Shown: positions 11,040 to 22,953, counted from the stretch's first letter. The stretch is 64,000 nt of DNA from Cryptomeria japonica (GCF_030272615.1 NC_081412.1:474362657-474426656); one strand, 5' to 3'. The notes: a model not told the origin generated them from the sequence alone. Made by a program: numbers and translations.

Positions 11040-12660
11040 TGCTCTATGATCAACCAAAGAAAATTTTGTGAGAAGATGGGGGGAAGCAGAAAGAGGGTTG
11101 AGCCAAACAATTGTGAAAAGCACAAAAAAAAATTGAATGTCTCGAGGCATATTGAGAGGGGGGGCTGAGTCCTTTCCTCGAGAAGCTCCATGGTGCTAAC
11201 CCAGAAATTATAGTATTTTGCTAAAAAGTGGAAGGATGAAGGAATTGTTCTCTCTAGGAGGAAGGTAAAGATAGATGAGAATTTCATTGGGGAAATCATT
11301 GGGCTCTCCACAAAGGGGGTGAATTTATTTCGTGACAAAAAAAATTTAGATGAAGCAATCATCAAATTTCTCAAAACTGATGAGGAAAGGCAAGTGCTGG
11401 TCAAAATTTCTAATAGTTATTTTGATGTTGGGAAGGTAAAGACGCTATGGAGGGAGGTGCTCAGAGTTATCAAGAAATACATCATGGTGGATGGCAGATT
11501 TACTAGAGTTTACGACTGCCATTTTTCCCTCCTCAATCATTTTTGACGCAAGGTGAGGATTTCATTTCCTTACTACTTGTTTTTCTCTTTGAAACATAGT
11601 ATTAAGAAACATCGAAAAATCCCGAGGAAGTATCATGTCTTGCATGCTGGCCTTATTCAGTTAATCCATGAGAATTTTGAAAATATGTCGGTCCTGTCTA
11701 ACCCCATTTTGGCTCCGATCTTAGAAGGATATAATACTGATATTAGTATGTCTGAGGACAAAGGTGAATGGGCCACTGAATGGGAAGAGGAAGAGTCTCC
11801 CTCCTCCAATAATGTGTCGAAGAAAACCCCACAGAGCAAGCCTTCACATAAAAAATTTACCTCTATGAAAACCCTCATTGGCACTTCTCAGAAAGCTAAA
11901 AAGAAGGAGAAGGCCCCCCCAAGGAAAATTTCTTATTTTGAGGATTCTCTGGTGGATTCCTCTACTACCCCAGATTCCACTGATGGCTCCTATACATATT
12001 ACCCTCCCACTAATAGAGAAAATAGGCCCAGATTCCCTAGAGATCTCAAACCTAAAGGCCACTACTTCAAGTCTGGTCGGGAATTTCCTTATGACATACT
12101 GGAAATAGCCAGAAATGGAGCTATTGAATTCTTTAGGATTGTTAAGTGGGGTTTTCATGAGATAAAGGACCTTAAAATAAAGAAAAGGACTGTCTCTACT
12201 AAGTTGGATGATATGTAAGCTAATAGGGTTCCTTAGAATGTAGTTGGGGTTTGGTGGATTGAGGAAGAGAAGATGTCAATGGACGAGTTCCTTCAAATAA
12301 CAATTGAGCTCATCAATAAGATGAAGAAGGCAAACGAGAAAAATATTAAGCATTTGGAAGGGGAAATTGGCAAAATTTGGGAAACTATAAACACCATCAT
12401 GAAGCATAGCCATAAAATCATGAAGAATTTTGCTACTACTATGAGCACCTTGGTGGATAAGCTAGGAAAAACCTAGTAGGGGATCTTGTTCATGGACTTG
12501 GAAGTTGACAAAGACAGAAGCCAAAAAGAGGATTTTGACGCCTTGAAGAGAACTAGAGCCAACCTAAAGAGAAAAGTGGATTCTTCGCCTCAGAAGATCT
12601 AGGAGTTGAAGAAGGTGACTCGAGAGATGATTAACCTTGAAGCTGAGATTGCTGATACCT
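11040..12660 (+). pseudogene. Uncharacterised long transposon-type ORF, broken
   Basis: One frame (also that of the preceding RNase H remnant) stays coherent for over 500 codons apart from stops near 11166, 11211, 11544, 12216, 12234, 12474 and 12600. Most are TAG or TAA in places where Gln would fit. In order I see a basic N-terminus, a globular segment (WKDEGIVLSRRKVKIDE, about 11230-11280; then IGLSTKGVNLFRDKK), an acidic Ser-rich middle (about 11750-11990), a Lys/Glu-rich helix likely to form a coiled coil (12300-12470), and a hydrophobic C-terminal run at about 12670-12770. I do not recognise the family. It could be a plant-transposon accessory protein or a LINE third ORF. Confidence 0.55.
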
Positions 12661-13025
12661 TAAAGTCCTTAGGTTATCTTTGTCTGTCTAGTGTTGGCAT
12701 TTTCCTGACTTCAAGTTTGTTGTTTCTATCCTTTTTTTGTTTGTTTTGCGGCTTTCCTTTCTTAATGAGCTTTGTTTGAATATTTTTATCTAGCTTGTAA
12801 ACTCTGTGGTTTCAGGTCCCTATAAAACCCATTTTTTCCTTAATCAAAATCTTAACCAAAATACTAGAACTGAAAAGGTATCAACCAGGCCTAGAATGTG
12901 ATAGGACATTATATCATTCTTTGTTTTCAACTTGTCATTAGGATTTGAGACACGCTTAGAGTTGTGAAGCTAGGTCAAGTTGATGTCTAGCACCTACAAT
13001 CCTTCATAACATCAAATGTCTATGC

Positions 13026-13115
13026 ACAACACACACACACACACACACATGTATACATGTATACACATATACACATATATATTATATATAAATACATACA
13101 TATATTTATATATAA

Positions 13116-13183
<68 letters not shown>

Positions 13184-13375
13184 GATATATATGTATATGT
13201 ATAGATATACATATACATATACATATACATATATATATATATATACATGCATACATATGTATATATATAAATATATACATACATATATGTATATATATAT
13301 ACACACATACACACACACACATATATATACACACACACACATATATATACATATGTACATATATATATATGCACA
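13026..13375. repeat. Compound microsatellite (CA)n, (ATGTAT)n, (TA)n
   Basis: A (CA) run at 13026-13049 is followed by about fifteen ATGTAT hexamers at 13110-13180 and mixed TA/CA tracts to 13375. Long open frames of Tyr/Ile/Val repeats over it are an artefact of the repeat. Confidence 0.97.
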
Positions 13376-15474
13376 CTAGTGAAAAGAGAATTGCAATGCC
13401 ACACCCCGCTGACAATGAGTGGTATGACATCATCTCTTCCACAAATATAGATACGTCATAATGAATACACATCAACAATAACATCAAGATCATCATCATG
13501 TCCATTGTAATCATGAATTAATGTTAACACATACCATGATAACATTATAACTAAACATAAACCATTGAATACACATAAATATCCAAACATTAATCTCAAC
13601 ATCAGCATAGTCCATAATGTATCATCTACCAACATGTAATAACTATCATCCACTAGAATCATCAAACAAAAAGAAAGCCATAACATCCACTGAGAGTATC
13701 ATAAATGTGTTCTCAACAAGTCCATTAATGTCTAACAATGCATCAAAATAAAAGTGTATCGAAGAGGGACACTACATTATAAGCATGGTGGGGGTTGGAT
13801 TAAGGTATTTTTACCCTCTTGCGTGTCATAATGGGACTAAGTCAACATGAAAATCCTTATCAACACATATATTGTAGTCAAACCACAAGAATCCATAAGT
13901 TAATAACTTCCTCCTAAAGGAATCTCAAATATAGAAAAATACGTTATGAAATTCATAAATAAGTACAATCTTAGAAAATGGACATGTTCTCTTTGAAATG
14001 AATAGAAAGAAGAAAGATAGAAGATGAAAGAAAGGTTTTAGTTTTTTGTTTCCACATAAAATTTATTACAAATGTAATGTAATAAAAGTTATGCAATCAA
14101 TTAACCACCTAATCAAGTGCAAGTACATAAGAAATAATATTTAGAATTAATTTCATCTAGATCAAAAGTATATGGAAGCTTAAGACATGTCAAGTTCACA
14201 AAAATGAAATAATGGGAAATGAGATCCTTAGAATAATCAAATGTAATATAAAAGATCACAAATCCTTTCATAATATTGGAAAACGAACAAGCCTAAGTAC
14301 TATACTCAATATAGAGCTAAGCATTGGGATTTTAACCATTTTTTGTAAAACAATGAGACAATATAAAGTGTTAATATGAAATAGTATAAAAATAGAAAAA
14401 TAACTATATTTAATAGTTTTTAGAAGATACAAAATGAAAATACCAATGTTGATGTATATTTGAGATGAGGATATAGTAGTAATTTGTAACTAAAATTTGA
14501 AGTAAACTTTCCTAGGTAAAAGAATTGATCAGCCTAGTCTTGAGGTGACAAAGGCTTCAAGGGAATATCATAAATGAAATTTGGAAGCTTTATGCACCTA
14601 TCTCCCAAAAATATGGGTCACTATATTAGGACATGGGTGTAGAGTGCCCTAGTGTAAGGGTTATTTTCCTTCTATAGTCTTAACATTTTCTATCTCTATC
14701 TTCTTTGTTCACCTATAGCTTTCTCACTATCAAATTTGTACCTACATAGACAAAATAGGGAAAAATTATTGTTTTGTATAGGAGCTTGGCTAAGTCAAAT
14801 CTCATGTTAGTTCCCTAACTTCCATACCGAATAATGATGTGATAGGAGTGTGTGTGCTCACAAGGGAAGAGGCTAAACAAATGATAAAATACTGAAATGA
14901 CATGATATTAGCTCAAGTATGAAAGACTCTCATGGAGTATCACACAAGAGTTGATGTGATGCTCATGAACTTCCACAATATTTTTAGTGCCCTCTTTCAA
15001 TATGAAAATACATAAAATCTATGATCATGATAGTAGTAGAAAACTTGGATACTTGAATTATTTTCTCCTAGAACACATGTTTGTTCTTGAATGATTTGAC
15101 TTGCTCACTTAAGAATGTTGTTTTCTTATTTGAATATGCCATACTTTGAGATGTGAGGAGTTGTGTAAATATGCAACTTATACCTTTTTGAAATAACAAT
15201 TTATGGTAGGCCAACAAAGAAAGGTTGATTCATGCAAATTGCAATGACAATTTTCATCCTTAAAAAATTGATCATATTTTGTTAATATAGGGGAATTGGG
15301 CACCCTAGTCCTAGGAAAATGTGATAGCTAAAAGTAAGAGAATTGGAGAATAAACCAACTTTTTTTAAAAATCCTCAAATCAAGGATAATTATGCATGAA
15401 TTAGGCACACACACCAAAATGGGTTCTAAACCTAGTGTGAAATTATTGAGGTCAATAATTTATGACACTACAAC
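13376..15474. other. Intergenic sequence with no recognised feature
   Basis: AT-rich, no coherent frame, no terminal repeats that I could pair. I see nothing that can be annotated. Confidence 0.5.
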
Positions 15475-15499
15475 TGGGTAAGTGCACCAAGATGGTGAA
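15475..15499 (+). repeat. Left 25-bp terminal inverted repeat
   Basis: Perfect inverted match to 18012-18036. The match ends sharply at the outer boundary. Confidence 0.92.
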
Positions 15500-15602
15500 T
15501 AGAAAAGTGGCCACATGCAAAAAAAATGAAAATTTTCATAACATGTGCGTGTTCTGGAAATTCAAATATATGCCTAGCCAAAAACAATTAAAAAAACAAA
15601 AA

Positions 15603-15634
15603 GTTCCTCAAAACCCATACGGGTTTTGAGGAAC
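15603..15634. repeat. Perfect hairpin, 14-bp arms, 4-nt loop
   Basis: Arm GTTCCTCAAAACCC (15603-15616), loop ATAC, then its exact reverse complement (15621-15634). Confidence 0.95.
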
Positions 15635-15661
15635 ATTATATTTTATAATAAAAAATCAAAA

Positions 15662-15693
15662 GTTCCTCAAAACCCATACTGGTTTTGAGGAAC
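15662..15693. repeat. Second copy of the hairpin
   Basis: Same arms as the hairpin at 15603 with one arm base lost from pairing (GTTCCTCAAAACC and GGTTTTGAGGAAC). The copies sit 59 bases apart in a short tandem array; a third partial copy starts at 15722. Confidence 0.93.
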
Positions 15694-15764
15694 ATTATAT
15701 TTTATAATAAAAAAAACAAAATTTCCTCAAAACCCATACAACATTATACATTTTAGAAACCCGC

Positions 15765-15810
15765 GGGTTATGCAAAACTAGAAGTTTTTTGTCTTAGTTT
15801 TGCATAACCC
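15765..15810. repeat. Hairpin with 15-bp perfect arms
   Basis: GGGTTATGCAAAACT (15765-15779) pairs exactly with 15796-15810 across a 16-base loop. Its outer ends form ACCCGCGGGT and CCCGTACGAG. Confidence 0.93.
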
Positions 15811-15848
15811 GTACGAGTTATATAGAACTAGAAACCAAATAGGAAGTG

Positions 15849-15875
15849 GGGGGAGAGAGAGAGATAGGAAGAGGG

Positions 15876-15955
<80 letters not shown>

Positions 15956-16122
15956 GAAGAGAGGGATGGAATAGGATAAGGAGAGGGGGAGGGAGAGATA
16001 AGGGGATAGGGAGAGAGAGAGAGAGAGAGAGAGAGAGTAGGATAACAAGAGGGGGAGGGAGAGAGAGAGACATATAGAGAAGGGGATAGGAAGAGAGGGA
16101 GAGAGATAGCGAAATAAAGAGA

Positions 16123-16209
<87 letters not shown>

Positions 16210-16250
16210 ATGGAGGGAGAGGGAGAGAGGGAAAAGGAGAGGGGGAAAGG

Positions 16251-16289
<39 letters not shown>

Positions 16290-16537
16290 GGAAAAGGAGA
16301 GGGGGAGAGGGAGAGAGAGTTAAAGAGGGAGAGAGATAGGGATAGGAAGAGAGACAGACAGAGACAAAAACAGAGACAGAGAGAGACAGAGAGATAATAG
16401 GATAAGGAAAGGGGGTTGGAGGGAGAGGGAGAGAGAGGGAGATTGGGAAAAGGAGAGGTGGAAAGGGAGATGGGGGAGAAGGAGGGGGAGGGGGGAGAAA
16501 GAGAGAGAAGGGGGAGGGGGTGAGAATAGGATAGGAT

Positions 16538-16593
<56 letters not shown>

Positions 16594-16705
16594 ATAGAGA
16601 GAGAGAGCAGGAGGAGGCGAGGGTGAGAGACATGAGGTAGAGTGAGAACGAGAAGGAGAAAAGGGTGAGAGACTCGACAAAGAGAGAAGTGTGAGGGGGA
16701 GAGAG
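15849..16705 (+). repeat. GA-rich (purine) satellite, about 850 bp
   Basis: Nearly uninterrupted purines on the plus strand, mostly (GA)n with G-rich spacers. The largest pure runs are near 15885-15950, 16125-16205 and 16540-16590. Mirror-symmetric purine runs like this can form triplex DNA. Ser/Leu-repeat open frames on the minus strand are artefacts. Confidence 0.98.
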
Positions 16706-16989
16706 ATGAGATAGAACTCAAGGAGGATAATTAGGGATTAGAATAGACAAATACAGTGATGGGGAAGGAAGATGAGAGAGAGAGAAAAATAAGGGAGACA
16801 TGCATGTATACAAACATATATACATATAGCTATATTAATATATGCATATAGATATGCATATATACATACATAAACACATATTATATGTGTATGTCTATAC
16901 ATATGTGTAGTAAATGCTAAGTTTACAAGCATACTTTATTATGTCTTCATAACTTGTACAGGTTTTGTGAAACACAAAATAATGGTTTT

Positions 16990-17165
16990 AGTTCTACATA
17001 ACCTGTACGGGTTATGTATAACTATGAATAGTTCTTTTTTTTTTCCAAAACCCGTGCAGGTTATGAAGAACTGTGAATAGTACTTTTTGCTTTTCAAAAC
17101 CAGTGCAGGTTATGAAGAACTGTGAATAGTACTTTTTGTTTTTCAAAACTCGTGTAGGTTTTGGC
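16990..17165 (+). repeat. 49-bp tandem array
   Basis: Anchor motifs GTACGGG/GTGCAGG/GTGTAGG occur at 17005, 17054, 17103 and 17152, exactly 49 bases apart. Each unit has AAAACC-type or ATAACC-type arms, a GTTAT or GTTTT arm and a GAATAGTACTTTTT tail. Confidence 0.92.
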
Positions 17166-18011
17166 TTGGTAAGAGGGTTGGAAAATGACCCTAAGGCTTG
17201 CAAGCCCATTTCCCCCCATTTTTGTCCCTTTACATGTTTTTTCATCTTCCAACATGATTTCTCGACTTTGTCATCATCAAGTTTACAAATGATCAAGTGG
17301 GTATCTCTAAAATTACAACCATAATCTCACACATCTTCTTTGTTTTCTAACTATATAATTTTTTCTATTTTTGGAAAACATTAGCATAGTAAACTTTAAT
17401 TTTCTTTACCAGTGCCTTGACAGTCCTCACAGACATATGTCTACCATTTTTTTTATAACTTTTTATATACATGACCAAATTCAAAATAAATTACATATTA
17501 TTATTCTACACTAGATTCTATACACTTTTTAAAAAAAAAAATTCATTTTTGATTATTTTGATGCATGTTATACCTAGTGCACGAACAAGTACCAAATTTT
17601 CAAGATGCGGTCACTTCAAAAAATCATAAAAAAAAATACTCAACGGAAAATTACAAAAAAATACACAACTTCTATATCTCACTCTTACCTATCATCCTAC
17701 AAAAGGGTTTTTCAAACTAGTAAATCTAACTAAAATTTTGTGCAGTGCATGAAAACAGCTATGTTATATTTTTCTAAAAAAATCAGGAACATTTTTTTGT
17801 ACATGAAAGGTTTGACCCTTGTAATCTTATCCAATTTTAAAAAAACTTTAGTAGTTTAGAAACTAGATTTAGAGCATTACAATTCTTATTCTTTTCTCAA
17901 CTCCTATTTTTTAGTGCATGACCTTCAAATATCTCTTTGAAGTTCAGGTTTACCCATTTTTAGGAAAAAAAAAAAAAAAGAAGAAAGTGGCCACTTATAC
18001 CCCACTTTTTG

Positions 18012-18036
18012 TTCACCATCTTGGTGCACTTACCCA
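18012..18036 (-). repeat. Right 25-bp terminal inverted repeat
   Basis: Perfect inverted match to 15475-15499. Confidence 0.92.
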
Positions 18037-18044
18037 ACTATAAG

Positions 18045-18879
18045 TTTTTAATAAAACTACTTAGATTATCTTTTAAGTATTGTGTATTATTTTATTATAG
18101 GCATGCCAATTTAATTACTATTCCCAAAGATCCCCCTATCCCCTTCACACTCTAACTTGATTAAAAGTCTGAAAATCATAAAAAAAAATCAAAAACTATA
18201 GTTCCAAGAAAAATAGAAAAACTTAATGTTCCACTAAGGGGTTTTTAAAAAAAAATCTACACACTCTATCTTCTAATTTGTGGAACTTCTATCTTTTCAA
18301 ACACTTTATATTAATTTTTTGTCCCATATGTTTTCCTCCCCTTGTATAATTAAACTACTTTCTTATGTATCTAGTAACATACCCACATGCATTCTAGGTG
18401 GAGGTAGCAAATTTTGTATGTATTTTATAGGTATAAATGCACTAGTAGCATTTTTTAGTTGAAAATTTTGTTACATATATTTTATTATTTTGAAGACAAA
18501 TGCATACTTATGTCTCTCTTCTATGGTGGAGTGTTTACTTGGAAGGGTTTACCTATGTAACCTACTATCCTATTATGATCAAATAAAGTGAGAGAGAGAC
18601 CAAACCCTTACATAGAAACCAAATGACATGAAAGTAACATAACTATGTTGTGTTTGATTTACATATTTATCCATAGAAATATATTAATGCATAGTTAATA
18701 TTGTATTAATAAAAACCACATTCACATAATTTTTAGAGCCTATTAATACTGGAACAATTAATATCACCCCTAAAGGTAATGATCCATGTCAAATTAATAG
18801 TAGGAAGTTTATCACCTCATTCTACATTTAATATATTATTTTACTAAAATTATTGCATTGAGAATGTGAAAGGTTTTTC
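18045..18879. other. Intergenic sequence with no recognised feature
   Basis: No coherent frame or repeat that I can support. Confidence 0.5.
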
Positions 18880-19370
18880 CTAATGTCATTTTTTAGTCTT
18901 AATATAGATTTGTTAGAGGTAAGGATATTCTAATAATTTGGTTATCAACTATAAAGGGATGGATTGGGTCAACGTTTCTATAAAAAGTGTATGTATTAAT
19001 ATTCTTGATTTTGGGAAATCATATGATACAATTGAGTGGCCTTTTAGTTTTCTAATGCTTCAGACTATTAGATTTAGATAGTTTTTTACATAATGATTAG
19101 AGTCATGTTCAGGCATGCTAGAGAACATATTTGCAAAAATTATGATTGATCTAATTATTTTTCTCTCCATAAGCCTATATAGGAAAGATCCCCTATTTCT
19201 CATAAACTATTCATGGTTGATACTAAGGATTGACATTATATACTTAGGAATGTATATTTGGGCCCACTAGTTAAGGTTTTATCTATATTATCTAGGGATT
19301 TTATAGTCAATCTTTAGTTTTTAGATGATACTTATATTATTATTATTTTTTAGGCAAAAGTGGACGAGCC
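18880..19370 (+). pseudogene. LINE reverse transcriptase scrap
   Basis: At about 19000-19080 one frame reads ILDFGKSYDTIEWPF, which matches RT domain A of plant LINEs (DFxKAYDRIEW). At 19310-19345 the sequence matches the domain C motif (FADDTYI) if two missing bases are allowed. Stops and frameshifts interrupt the rest. It is an old fragment with no detectable ends. Confidence 0.65.
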
Positions 19371-20949
19371 ACAAATATATATTATAATTATAATAGACTA
19401 GTTCAATAGCTCCTAGAGGAAAGAACTAGCTAAGAAAACCTCCATTGGTCACTCAAGATTACAATGCATAGAAGGAGGCCAACACTAAGAGTGAAGGCTG
19501 CATATCTAGCTAAATAGAAGTATGGAACATCCAAAGAAGCCTAAAATTTACCTAAGTAACACTAAAAATATCAGTGTATCCAAGGACTAACCCAGTCTAA
19601 TCATTACAATTCAATACTAGTCATGAATTAAACAACCTAAGTAGTCCATTCTGAGACCATAGTAAAAGCACCAAATATTCTACAAATCTAACATAATGAA
19701 TATTTACATATATTTGCACCCTGCTTCATACTTATCAAGATTGGGCTATCAAACAAAAATGAGGATAGGCAATAAATGTAACCCAAAAATTGTATGAACA
19801 CCAATATTACTCCTCCATAGGCTATGAGCCTGACCATAAGCCATCTCCAACATTTAATGCAGCAAAGGAAGTTATCAGGCCTTCAATCGGTGAACAATGG
19901 ATCTCATTAACTTGGTCAAATGAGAAGAGACGAGGCAGAGAGACTCGGTTAACCTGCATTGAAGCTTCATTACCCACAAGAACTAGCAGAGAGAGAGTAG
20001 AGGGCTCCGTTTGCCCATGTTTGTGGCCTAAGATCGCTAGGATGTATTTTTCAGAAGATTCAGCTTTTTAGGTTTGAACTTAAGCCTCTACCTACATTGT
20101 GAACAACTATTTGGAAAGGTCTTACATTTTTCAAGGAGAGAGATCACTTTCTATTATCAAAGATTAGGGGAAATTCATCATGACTAAGCAAGAACTGCCT
20201 GGGGAATAAACCACCAACTTTTGCTTGACAATTCCATAGACCATACTAACAGTTAGCTTCCAAAAGTTGGTTATCATAAAAAAAATCTTCTCAAATCATT
20301 TTATGAACGATATTTTTAAGGGAACCCATGACTATAAAACATTAACTACATTGGAAAGGAAGATAGAAACTAGTTGGAAGGGAAAAATAGACCTTTTCTC
20401 CTATGGATAAAGGAATTCTTCATCGATAATCCTTTCAATGTTGCATTTGCAATGTTAACAGGAGATGTTGAAGGCGATTCCCAATTGGTCCTCGGCGATA
20501 TGATCCTCAAACGACATCTCCCAAGCAATGAATTTCAAGGGCACTCTGAAATTTCTCGGAGAAAACTCCATTATGCATCAAAACAGGGAAAGCTACAGAA
20601 GAAAAAACAAGCAAGTGAAGTATCAACACTCGGTAAAAAGCAATGGCTATCTTGAGATTCACATTCCCTTCCAAAATCATTACAAATCTTTATATGATGT
20701 GAAATGATTAACAAGTCTGAGCGACATGCTTGAAGCTGGTTTTATTAATTATACTGCAAAGTAGAAAGAGATGCCACATGTGTGAGATCAAATGAGGAAA
20801 TATCTTTGATCTCACGAGGCTCATAGTATAAGACACCATTGTACTGCCAACATGGACGATGAATGAAAGAATGACAAACACCATTTCGGCCACCATCATA
20901 TTGCCAACAAGGAAGAAGGGTGAAGAATCAATCAACACGATGTAATAAA
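19371..20949. other. Unassigned sequence between a LINE scrap and LTR copy A
   Basis: Two 93-codon frames (19790-20071 and 20374-20655, plus) have no recognised motif, and I do not call them genes. The stretch 20370-20660 is less AT-rich than its surroundings and might be a gene fragment or retroelement leader. Confidence 0.4.
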
Positions 20950-22634
20950 TGTAATTCCCCGACAGGAACCCTAAAGGAAAACAACACAACTAGGCAACTA
21001 AAGGGTGAAATAATTTTTTTTAAAAGACTAAGTACACTAACCATAAACATTGCATGTTTAATAACACAACATAAGTCTAACATATGATTTCGTAAGGGTT
21101 ACCAATGAAGATTAATTCGTAGATTATATTAACACCATAGTTAATCAAATTAATTAGATAAATTGAATGCTTAAGTTTAAAGCTACACATACATCTAATT
21201 TCCACAATGAAGAAATAAAAGTATTCCAATGTATCCAATTCCCATAAAAAATTTAAACATAAGATCAAAGCAATAACATTCATTCCACTGACATAATATT
21301 ACAATATCCATACATACATGGCTTCCCATAATGCCACAGATTACAAAGTTACAATATCAAGGTTACATAAAAGTCTGATACAATGACCACAAGGTCTCAA
21401 CTGAACAATGATCTCGAATCATAGCTGGTATATGATCCACGAACAAAGAAACACTAGTGAAGCCTTTCCTCACCTGAAGATACAATCCAAAACATCTAAT
21501 GGGAAGTGGCACTACCACCCAACCATGTGATCCCAAAATGGAACCACCCCACCGTGCTAGGAGATAGTAGAAAACCTTCAAGGAAGCAAAGTAAGACAAG
21601 TACGAAAGGACTACAAGACTCCACAAACATCCATGTGACTCAACTCACAAAACACTAGTGACTCTAAGGAGAGAGTGTCATCGCATGTCTTACGGTGGAT
21701 ACCATGGTACAGCCTCCATGGGTCTCGGCCCCCATCCTGGGTTTCTCCTAGTAACCTCTCCTGAGCCTCCGGTTACAACTAAGTCTCATGCAGACCCTAC
21801 CAATCCTTTCGTGAAGACAAGGTGGTAAGTTTTCCATTCCAGGTCTTCTCGTAACATTATGAGCCCTTTACAAGCACTCACCTATGCACGAGGTACATTA
21901 TCTTAATTAATATTATTCTACCCACCCCCTAATCAATTATTAGGTTATCACTTTTTAACTAACTTCCGACGGGTTATCCTATCATCCACTTTGGGTACGA
22001 CCCCCTCTCGAAAGCCACTCTTTCTCGTAGGACACTAATAGGAAAGACCTCTCTACAAGAACTCTATGGCGAAACAAACAACCATAACTAATCCTGACAA
22101 AGCATAGGTGAAGGATACACAATCACTAACCCAAGATTGACCATTTGGACAAAACAGACAATGGTTCATATCAACAAGGTTATACAACAACACCTGACCA
22201 AGGAGAAATAATAACATAGGACACATTGACAACTCAACCATAATTGCAATGAAATTAAGCTTGACTGCAAACACCATTTACACAAGATCCTAATACAGGC
22301 AATCTTTTCTCAAAACAGCCAAAAGCATAAATAACTTGCAATTAAAGATTTTCCAGATGATAATATAATACAACTATTCAATACAGAGAAATCAATTTGC
22401 CATTTGTCCAATAAATTAAAATAGAAATAATTCTCCTAATGTATTTTCAACATAATTATCAATTATAAAAATTACAAGCTTTTTCTAAAACATTCACAAC
22501 TAAAAACTGATTTTATAACTATGATATAATTGTATGCATACCTGTATATATACATCATATATATATAATAAACTTACAATTATATAGAACATCTCATAAC
22601 CAATATATAATTTCCACCAAAATGAAAACACACG

Positions 22635-22636
<2 letters not shown>

Positions 22637-22680
<44 letters not shown>
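22637..22680. repeat. (TA)n microsatellite in copy A
   Basis: About 20 uninterrupted TA units. A matching TA run lies in copy B at 60474-60499, so it is part of the family sequence. Confidence 0.97.
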
Positions 22681-22684
<4 letters not shown>

Positions 22685-22796
22685 TAACACAAATTATTCT
22701 GTTTACTAAACCCCTAGCACAAAACCCGAAATAACCATATCGCAGTACGCATAGGGTTTACATGAATAATAAAAAAAACATTTAAGTTTCGGCCCT

Positions 22797-22914
22797 ACCA
22801 CGGTAGCCCATGCTACCGTAGGTAGCAGCTGCTACTGTCGGCAGCACTGCTACCGTCAGTAGTACTATGTATTGCCGCCGGTAGCAGATGCTACCATAGG
22901 TAGCCGCTACCATG
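22797..22914. repeat. GC-rich palindromic block (GTAGCAGCTGCTAC)
   Basis: Repeated GGTAGC/GCTACC units build overlapping palindromes, including GTAGCAGCTGCTAC near 22821-22835. It contrasts with the AT-rich LTR and has a counterpart in copy B at 60100-60350. Confidence 0.88.

Positions 22915-22953
<39 letters not shown>

Larger units (their letters stand above)
15475..18036. mobile_element. Non-autonomous TIR element carrying hairpins, a GA satellite and a 49-bp repeat array
   Basis: The two ends are perfect inverted copies for 25 bases (15475-15499 and 18012-18036; each begins TGGGTAAGTGCACC reading inward), then share AAAGTGGCCAC further in with a short gap. Outside them lie ACTACAAC (15467-15474) and ACTATAAG (18037-18044), identical at six of eight positions, a candidate 8-bp target duplication as in hAT elements. 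The left flank can also be read as CACTACAAC, a CACTA-type terminus, so the superfamily is open. No transposase frame is visible inside. The interior is almost wholly palindromes and simple repeats. Confidence 0.8.

Noticed and set aside
13012-13514. Open frames of Tyr/Ile/Val/Cys repeats on both strands
   Set aside because: They are translations of CA, TA and ATGTAT microsatellites.
15466-15474. CACTACAAC as a definite CACTA transposon terminus
   Set aside because: The right side does not mirror it well and no 3-bp duplication is seen; it is kept only as an alternative for the TIR element.
15778-16721. Long minus-strand open frames rich in Ser, Leu and Pro (up to 300 codons)
   Set aside because: They are translations of a (GA)n satellite; absence of stops follows from composition.
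21363-22277. Frames of 70-90 codons that look conserved between 21363-21626 (minus) and 63036-63275 (plus)
   Set aside because: The similarity is at DNA level, from two copies of one solo LTR; the frames are short and not otherwise protein-like.
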